Of a stretch of 64,000 nucleotides of DNA, positions 57,886 to 64,000 are shown in pieces. The notes beneath the pieces were generated by a model. That model made no database searches. It saw only the letters and a list, made by a program, of their open reading frames with translations, and was not told the DNA's origin. This stretch comes from Liquidambar formosana (Eukaryota; Streptophyta; Magnoliopsida; Saxifragales; Altingiaceae), in the NCBI GenBank assembly GCA_039720395.1, contig CM077831.1, forward strand, positions 14,500,982 to 14,564,981, read 5' to 3'. How positions within the stretch are numbered: position 1 is the first letter of the stretch; the number at the start of each line of letters is the position of its first letter. The translations under genes were made by a program, and so were the position numbers.

Positions 57886-58789
57886 ATAACAGACTCGAAA
57901 ATTTTCTAAGTGTTGAAAGAACACCAGCTTACCAAAAGTTGATGGATGAGGGTCTCGTAGCCCAGGTCCACCGACCTATATTTCTTATGGCTCGCCATAT
58001 CCGACGGGAACTTTAGCAAATTCTCGATGGAATAGTAGGTGAACTCGAGGTCGGTTATGACCGAGAGGCACTGGTCGGTTGGAAGAGGGAATTGAGGCAA
58101 GTCCTTCATGATCTCTAGGCGCCCTCGGTCAATGGTCAGGGGCTAGTAATCGGAGGAGGGGAAAGGGTAATCCATCTCCACCCTTTTCCTTTTCTTGGCC
58201 TGCTCGGGGGATTTGTCCTCGATGACGACCATCTGCTCTGGCTTCTCCGAGGACACCGTTCCCTGAGAAGTGTTCGGTTCAGCAGACCGAGGAATTGCCG
58301 GAGTAGGCTTCTTCTCGGTTACCTTCGGGGTCGAGTCTCTCGGAGTAGGCTTCTCAGGTGGGGTAACCAGAGGTGCCTTCCCCTGCTGCTGCTTCCTGCG
58401 CATTGCCTCCTTAAGGGGGTCAGATCCCTTCTGTTTGCTCGGGCCTGCTCCCTTCTTCTTCGGCGCAGGGACCCTGATGGAGACAGCTCAGTCAGTCATA
58501 TCTTCGGGTGACCACTCTTGTGGGGAGTTTGAACCTTCTCCTTCACCTCGGCCCGGTGTACCGAGAGCAACAACTACACTTGGTTCGGACACAGGAGCTT
58601 TCTTCCTTTTTGCCTGACCAAAGGATGGGTACCCTTTAGGAACGCTTGTTGCCTGGAAGCTTCGGTACCTCGGCAGATACTTAAGAAGGACGTGAGCTGC
58701 CCGACCAAAGCCGTCCTCCCCTCGGTAATTCAATACCCTCTGGATCTCGGTCTCCCTCACTTCAAACAGAAGCTCAAAGGCAGCTTCAG

Positions 58790-58876
58790 CTATGGATAAG
58801 GGAACAAGTCATAAACCGAGAGGAAGAAAAACAAAAAGAGATGCATGATTGAAATACCAAAGTTCTAAAAACTTAC
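58790..58876 (-). other. Predicted 87-nt intron in the antisense gene of element E
   Basis: Donor GTAAGT at 58876-58871, T-rich interior (TTTTTGTTTTTCTTCC) and acceptor TCCATAG ending at 58790. Exon 1 leaves one base of a codon and exon 2 supplies the other two. The interior frame ends in a stop soon after the donor (58809-58811), so without splicing the protein would end there. Typical plant intron length. Confidence 0.65.
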
Positions 58877-59390
58877 GGGGCTCCCCGAGCTCCCGAGGGA
58901 CTCTTCGTCCTTCTTTCCCGAGCAAGGGAGGCTCAAAGTCACCATAAATGAATATCACCTCAGACTGATATCCCTGGCTACTATCAGGGATGTGTGTAAC
59001 AAGCACCCACTCAGGGTCTCGGGACCTGAGGTAGAACCCTCTTGGTGACCGAGATAGCTGGTAGCAGCTGAAAATTTCTTCAATACTTAGGCTGGTGCCA
59101 AGAATCCTATTAAGTTCTACGACACCGAGCACTACTTTGTATGTGTTCGGTTTTAATTGGATGGGTGCCAGGTTGATGAAGTTGAGGAAGTCCACTAAGA
59201 GCTCGGGGAAGGGGACCCGAACACCACCTTCGAAGAAGTTGATGTTGTGGATAGGTACTCCCCCTCGGTCGTCGGTGGAACTGATCTCTTCACCAACATT
59301 GGTAGACCGAAAAGTAATCCCAGCCCCGAAGCCGAACTTCTCCCAGAAGTCCTTCTCCTTCTTTGGGTTCCTTCGGATTTGATAAGTCAT

Positions 59391-60049
59391 CTGTTAAGTG
59401 CAGAGCTCGGTAAGGTTAAAATGTCCTAAGACACCTGGAATAGATAATAATCCTATTTTTAAGGGAATTCCCGAACAAACCTAGGTATTCTGCTCTCTCG
59501 GTTTGCGAATTTGATCCTAACCGAGCACATATGTTGTGCTCGGTTCAAGCACATCGCAAATAACCGAGAACATAACTTAGTTTTTTACGAATGAATCAAA
59601 AAAGGGAGATCTAAAGCAAAATGAATGGAGAAAACGAAGAACACCAAGAACATATGAAGAACTTACCGGAAAACTCAAGGAGGGCAATTTCTAGCAAGAT
59701 GTCGATGATCGGAATCCTTTTTCCGGCGAGGTCTCTTAGGTAAGCAAGACTCTGGCTCTGGGAGTGAAAGTGAGGGAATAAGGGTAGCAAAACCCTTATA
59801 TACCTAGCCTCCCGAGGGTGACGTCACCCCATCGAGCTTTGTGCCCAGCAGCTGCCTCGGGCACACGAAACAGCGCTTTATTAAACGCTAGTACCGCCAT
59901 GTCAGAACCATCACATCCTCGGTAACTGCATGACCAAGGACATGATGGCTCGGGAGAAGTTGTGTGGAATATTTGTAACCGACGAATGAGACCCGGACAC
60001 GTGTAGATCTTCGGTTTTAAGCTCGGATGAGTTATGATTCTTCGGTTAC
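59391..60049 (-). promoter_or_regulatory. Promoter region of the antisense gene of element E
   Basis: A TATATAAG box at 59802-59795 (minus) with the perfect 14-bp palindrome GGGTGACGTCACCC at 59816-59829, which contains the bZIP-type site TGACGTCA. Next to it is CTCGGGAGGCTAG, a word also found inside the antisense promoter module of A (11958-11971). The distance from TATA to the ATG (59390) is about 400 bp, so the leader is long or contains an intron (a weak possibility I cannot settle). No other gene is seen here. Confidence 0.6.
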
Positions 60050-60447
60050 CCGGGGACTGTCTTCGGGTTGGCACGACTTCGGGACAATCGTCCCCTCAGT
60101 TCATTGCATCCTCGGACCAGCAACCCTTTCGGGTCGTTTTGCCCTCGGTTCGAGCTTTCCTTGGGCCACCAACACCCTCAGGCCATTTTATTTGCGGTTG
60201 CTTAAAACCGCCCTCGGTAAACATGCCCTCGGGCCGCCAACACCTTCGAGTCATTGCATCACTCGGTTCGTGCCACCTTCGGGCTAGCATGCTCTCGGTC
60301 GAATTAATTTCTTTGAGCCGCTCGAGCACATGTCTCTCACGTGCACCGAATTTGTCCTACCTCCCAGATTCGACAAGGAAAACCCGGCCGGGGTCAGAGC
60401 ACGCCCCGGCAACTAGGTCAGGAGATACAATTGTCGACGATCAGGCC
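60050..60447. repeat. Degenerate CTCGG-rich repeat zone in element E
   Basis: Many copies of words such as CCCTCGGGCCGCCAACACC, CCTTGGGCCACCAACACCC and TTCATTGCATC, in loose tandem with partial spacing near 75-77 bp. It occupies the same relative place (between the antisense promoter and the 3' LTR) as the 93-bp array in A and B. Open frames across it are by-products of the GC-rich repeats. Confidence 0.6.
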
Positions 60448-60918
60448 TGTAACCCCGAAAGATCCGCGATCCGATCAGAAACCCCATTTAACTATGGTTA
60501 GCTCGGAACCCTAAATTGACCACGGTAAGGTCCGAACATTGGCCTTATCTGGATCCTAGTCTTTGCCTATAAAAGAAACACTATTCACGCCAAAGAAGGT
60601 AAGTTCTCTCAACACAAAAACCCTAGAGATTCTCCTCTTCTTTTTGCTCTCTTTCTCTCTACACTGAGACTGATTTGAGCGTCGGAGGGTTTTAGACCGG
60701 GAAACCCCCGGTCTCCCTTGACGATCCTCTTTGTTTTCAGGTCATTATTCACCACAGCACCTAGCACTACTGTTCATCAAAGAAGCCCAACACTTCCGTA
60801 CGTCCGGGAGTTATCTCTGCCCCTACAACTCGCTCGGGCCGTAGTCGCGCGACGTTCCGAATCTTCGGACCTCCTTTTTCAAAGCACTCCGCCGACTGTC
60901 CGGATTTTTCCCCGTACA
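60448..60918 (+). repeat. Candidate 3' LTR of element E (about 471 bp)
   Basis: TGTAACCCCG at 60448 to CCCCGTACA at 60918, with the inverted ends TGTA/TACA, a TATAAAAG box at 60568-60575 and a pyrimidine-rich leader after it. The right end is supported by the change to unrelated DNA. The left end is weaker because no purine tract precedes it. ATAAG (60919-60923) would be the target duplication, testable only left of the window. Confidence 0.45.
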
Positions 60919-63181
60919 ATAAGTCACCAACACCAGTTTTCTTTGTCTTTCTCTACTGTATTCATTTTTCCTCATTTAATAATATGTAGGGCCTTGTGCA
61001 CATGATGATGCCAAGGGCTGGGGGAGCCAACCTAGTTGGGATTCTTTGTCTCTCCCTGATGCTTAAGGGCCTTTTCTAAAATTTTAAACAAAAAAAAAAA
61101 AGAAAAAGAAGTGGCTATGAAACTGCAAAATATATACACTACTCATGTTTCTTTTAAATGGAAATTGTCACACATGCATCGTTTCACATATCAACTGGCG
61201 ATGCAGCAGGCGAAACGCCAATCAAGGATGTAAAAGCGAAATTTCGGCTAGGCAGAACACTAGTTGGAGTTATTGGATTGGCAACCATTTACAAGACTCA
61301 TTCACATGGCCAAAATTTCTGATGGGCACCAGGGGGTGTTTTATCTATATAGAGTCTCAACGGAAAGATAAATCCAAGGCTTTGGCCGGCTAGTCTTAAT
61401 TGAGTTGGATAAAATTCATTTATGTGAAAATGTTTATGCTCCAACCAATCCGTGGGGGCCATTCTTTGAACCTTGTACGAATCTATTTCTGGTGTTGAGG
61501 ATATGTTTAGTTTTCTGAAATGGAAATGGTGCCATTATTCACTTCAAAAGAGTCCTGAAATTTGGATCTTGCCATGGTAAATATAGATAAGAGGTTTCAA
61601 CTATGATCAGTATTTATTGAGGTCAAAACAACAGAATCATAAATTCTCACTGAGCTAACCACTATCAATCATGGAGGGAAATCAAATCCTGAACACAATG
61701 GGCATCATAGACTCTGAAGCTGTTCATAGCACATTTACTCAATTCCAGCATAGAATCATCTTCAGTTTTCGTGATACACTTGTAAAGGTGGCAATGGCTC
61801 TCTCCTTCTAAGCAACACCTGGAGTTGGTAAGGCTCACATTCCTTCATACATTCATTTTGTATCTCTTGTGATCATGGATTATTTTTTACGACATTTTTA
61901 ACTTTGGATACTAGCTGCTTGTTAATTTTTGGTTTAGACCTGGCTGCAACCATTTCTAAGGATCTCAGACACCTAATTTTTCTCTTTATCTTTCTGGTAT
62001 GTACAAACCCAATTGCTAGCAGAGCTGAACCAGGAGCCCTTGCTAAGGATGGATATGCTCTGTTCAAGATCACACGAATGGCAGCTTTTACATGACACTA
62101 TCTTCACCCAAATTTATAATAAGACCCCACTGATATTGAGTTCTGCTAGGACAGTCTAGTATGTCTCCTTCCTATCAATTGTTAGTATCAACCGTTAAGG
62201 CCACCCAGATCTTAGTTAGAAGGTAACCTGACTGACAAACATTGAGCTGCCTCGTAACAACTGCGAAGAGGGGATTTCAGAGACCTTTGCAAAATCTCTA
62301 GGACTTCCAGAACAGGAAGTTTTAAAAGGTAGAGATCAATGATTCGGAAGCTTAAAAATAAGCATTACCATTTCATCAAGCTAGAACTGGAAATTGGCTA
62401 AAACACAAGTGCACTCATGCGGATTAGTACTCGTAACCATTATTGTAATGGCTTGCTCGGCCCATGGATGTATACTGTTTTGTAACCACTGTCATGCTCT
62501 GTCTTCTTGGGGCTTAGTTTAGTTGGTTGTACTCTGATGTTCAGGTTCAATAGTCTGGGTGTAATTTTATGTCATCATTTATTAATAAAAATAATCTTCT
62601 TTTGGAAAGCCAAAAAAAAAGAAAAAAATGAAAAAAAGAGGACTGGCATTTGAGGAAGAAAAATGGAAGTATGATTTCATTATATGGTTTCGAATTCATA
62701 CTCAGATTGATGGGATCAATGTTTTCATAAGCTAAAATTTCTTTGATGGCATTTGGGTTTAACAATCATTTTGCAGAAGGGAGATCAATGTTTATTTTCA
62801 TTTCTTTTTTTTTTTTTAATTATAAATATCTTTTAACATCTTTATATAAAATTTGAATGCACAAATCCATCCTTGAGAGAGAGTAGCCATCATTAAACAA
62901 AAAATGGAATCAACAGCAAAAAGAATCAGCGCACGAAAGTTTACTACTGCTCCATGGTTTTGCTAATTTCAGGGAAACATATCATTGGAGGCTATCAAGA
63001 TTCCGACAATTTGCACGAACGACATTAGCTGGAGAATTTTACTAGATTTTGTATATATAACTTATATAATGTAAGATTACATTGGACCATATTTATAAAA
63101 CAAAGCAACACACACAAGGGGTAATGTAGACTACATATTGCGACACAAGCAACTGCAAGACTCCAACGTAACTGCTTGAAA
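60919..63181. other. Non-retroelement flank; possible remnant of a plus-strand transcript
   Basis: Host DNA right of the nest. I recognise no gene. A T/G-rich stretch with AATAAA (62584-62589) after a typical 3'-UTR-like sequence (62440-62580) suggests the end of a plus-strand transcript. Short frames at 61145-61393 and 61904-62095 (the latter with a hydrophobic helix LRHLIFLFIFLVCTNP) cannot be tied to a family. Also present are an A-rich run (61087-61112) and low-complexity A/T runs near 62610-62640 and 62800-62820. Confidence 0.4.
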
Positions 63182-63737
63182 TTAAGCATCAGACCATGTT
63201 ATATCCATCCAACCCCAGTTGTCACTAGGCACACCCAAGGCTTCCCAAACAGCTTTTGAGGCATCCACAATATCGTTATCACATGGAGGTTGATAATCAT
63301 GGTCTTCATCACATCCCATAGTTGAGTTGCACTCATCCACCACCTGGGCCACCACACTCCGCCCGTTGGCACTTATAGTGATGTTGTTTAAGCATCTTCC
63401 CTTCTTGTTAGGCCATCCGCTTGATAGTGCCATGACAGGTGTGTTGTCTGAGTGGTATTGGTTGTCACATTCCGATGGGCCTCCACCGTCTCCACCCTTC
63501 TGAAAGCTGTTAATGGTGAGGTGCGCCTTGGTCTGACTAGACACAGATGGTGAACATTTGTAAATCGGGTAAAGCTTGCCTTGAACACAGCAATCAAAGT
63601 CATTCTCTTTGTTGCATTGGCCAGGAGGGGGTTTCTTTCCCCTAATTTTACCACTTGGGTGACAAACTTGAGCCTCAACAATCTACAAGGAGGATGACTA
63701 GTAAGAGAATAGATGCATTTAGGCAAAAGTTCTTCAT
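63182..63737 (-). pseudogene. Kiwellin / ripening-related secreted protein, with a one-base frameshift after the signal peptide
   Basis: The mature region (63682-63182, 166 residues) is a clear kiwellin-family protein: EAQVCHPSGKIRGKKPPPGQC, a DCC pair, FQKGGDGGGPSECDNQYHS, VVDECNSTMGC, QPPCDNDIVDASKAVW and the end MDITWSDA, with ten Cys and a barwin-like double-psi beta-barrel fold. The ATG at 63737 (52 bp after a TATATA box) opens a good signal peptide (MKNFCLNASILLLVILLV), but this frame hits TGA at 63677-63675, one base out of register with the mature part. Either the gene is a fresh pseudogene, the base is an error, or the start is elsewhere; the family is usually about 185-220 residues. 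Kiwellins are secreted, some bind a fungal chorismate mutase effector, and they are abundant in fruit. Confidence 0.85.
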
Positions 63738-64000
63738 TGCCTACTAGCTTGTGTTTAATGGTTGATGCAGAGAAGAATTTCAAGTGGGTATATAAAACAA
63801 CTGCCCAAGCAAAAATTTACCCAATGTTGTGCCTAGAACTACAAATAAACCTGCTCAATGTATCGTCTATATGTGTAGTGGTATGATCCCAAATAAAGGC
63901 AGTCTGATAATCTAGAGAAAAAAAAGGGTAAATATGCTGCTGGTCTTACTAGAAAAGTAACAATCAAAAGCATCAAACTGATTGTTCAAACAAGCAGCAT
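63738..64000 (-). promoter_or_regulatory. Upstream region of the kiwellin gene
   Basis: TATA box at 63794-63789 (minus, GTTTTATATACCC) about 52 bp before the ATG at 63737. The rest is AT-rich with no gene. No other element is recognised. Confidence 0.55.

Larger units (their letters stand above)
55944..59390 (-). pseudogene. Antisense accessory gene of element E: PF04195-like ('putative gypsy type transposon') protein, with an intron, interrupted by G
   Basis: Starts at ATG 59390. Exon 1 (to 58877) carries a segment typical of the putative-gypsy-type-transposon domain: FPELLVDFLNFINLAPIQL, then PNTYKVVLGVVELNRILG and a GFYLRSRDPEW block. A consensus donor C|GTAAGT (58876) and a pyrimidine-rich acceptor (AG at 58791-58790) bound an 87-nt intron whose removal keeps the frame by my count. 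Exon 2 runs through 58789-57890 with two single stops, a TGA at 58488-58490 (probably CGA) and a TAG at 58143-58145. It encodes a Lys-rich and Pro-rich linker, then a helical region (57906-58109). LTR G interrupts it. The C-terminus resumes at 56080 as a degenerate EDTEHPA/NTEQPAT repeat and ends at TAG 55946-55944. Function unknown. It is unrelated in sequence to the DUF7745 gene of A and B. Confidence 0.75.
47607..60918 (+). mobile_element. Element E: decayed Tat-type retrotransposon with an antisense PF04195-like gene
   Basis: The host element of the nest. Visible parts: gag from its middle (47612), protease, RT, RNase H, archaeal-type RNase H, integrase (to 55308), spacer, antisense gene (59390-55944), its promoter, a degenerate repeat zone and a short candidate 3' LTR (60448-60918). 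C is inserted in gag, solo LTR F in integrase and LTR fragment G in the antisense gene. It has many stops and a few frameshifts. GC content is higher than in A-D. The right boundary is less certain than the others. Confidence 0.85.

Noticed and set aside
60034..60501. 155-codon open frame in the GC-rich zone of element E
   Set aside because: Low-complexity translation of CTCGG repeats, crossing the candidate LTR boundary; no family resemblance.
61145..61393. Possible coding exon right of the nest
   Set aside because: Other frames of the same DNA look equally plausible in patches, no motif or splice pair is convincing, and I cannot name a family.

Overview
The window is plant nuclear DNA, almost certainly from a eudicot. 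Apart from about 3 kb at the right end, everything I can recognise is Ty3/gypsy LTR retrotransposon DNA. Most of it is of the Tat/Ogre type: pol carries a second, archaeal-type RNase H between the RNase H remnant and integrase, and the gag knuckles are of the C-x2-H-x4-H-x4-C type. The one ordinary host gene is a kiwellin / ripening-related secreted protein (63182-63737, minus strand), with a one-base frameshift at the signal-peptide junction.

Layout, read as a nest. The oldest host is element E (plus strand, 47607 to about 60918, decayed, its left part outside the window). Inserted in E's gag is element C (minus strand, 6963-47606 as a composite, target duplication probably CATGT). Three further elements sit in C. 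D is in minus orientation just after C's gag-protease stop; only its 5' LTR (4361-6962) and gag side are in the window. A is in minus orientation inside the end of C's gag-protease gene (7225-24300, duplication GAACC, LTRs of 2812 and 2811 bp). B is in plus orientation inside C's 5' LTR (30223-46511, duplication CTTGG, LTRs of 2601 and 2601 bp). E also carries a solo LTR, F (52278-54882, duplication AAACC), inside its integrase gene, and a truncated C-like LTR, G (56081 to about 57885), inside its antisense gene.

A and B are near-identical relatives in opposite orientation. Each has LTR, tRNA primer site, leader, gag-protease, a short intron-like spacer with usable GT/AG borders, pol (RT, degenerate RNase H, archaeal-type RNase H, integrase), a poly(T)/poly(A) stretch, and then a converging antisense gene for a DUF7745-like protein (intact in A, one stop in B). 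Behind that gene lie its own TATA promoter, an array of about 93-bp units full of perfect short palindromes, and the 3' LTR. Element E has the same plan, but its antisense gene is unrelated: a protein with the 'putative gypsy type transposon' domain (PF04195-like), apparently interrupted by an 87-nt intron.

The most interesting signals are: (1) the hairpin array in A and B, where stem sequences differ from unit to unit while the arms stay complementary; (2) a recurring inverted-repeat module upstream of nearly every TATA box in these elements, with conserved outer arms in C, G and A/B but unrelated cores; (3) independently acquired antisense genes with their own promoters, one with an intron in the antisense sense; (4) premature stops that are nearly all C-to-T or G-to-A at CG/CHG sites. 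Left of the window one should find, in order, the rest of D, the rest of C and the start of E.
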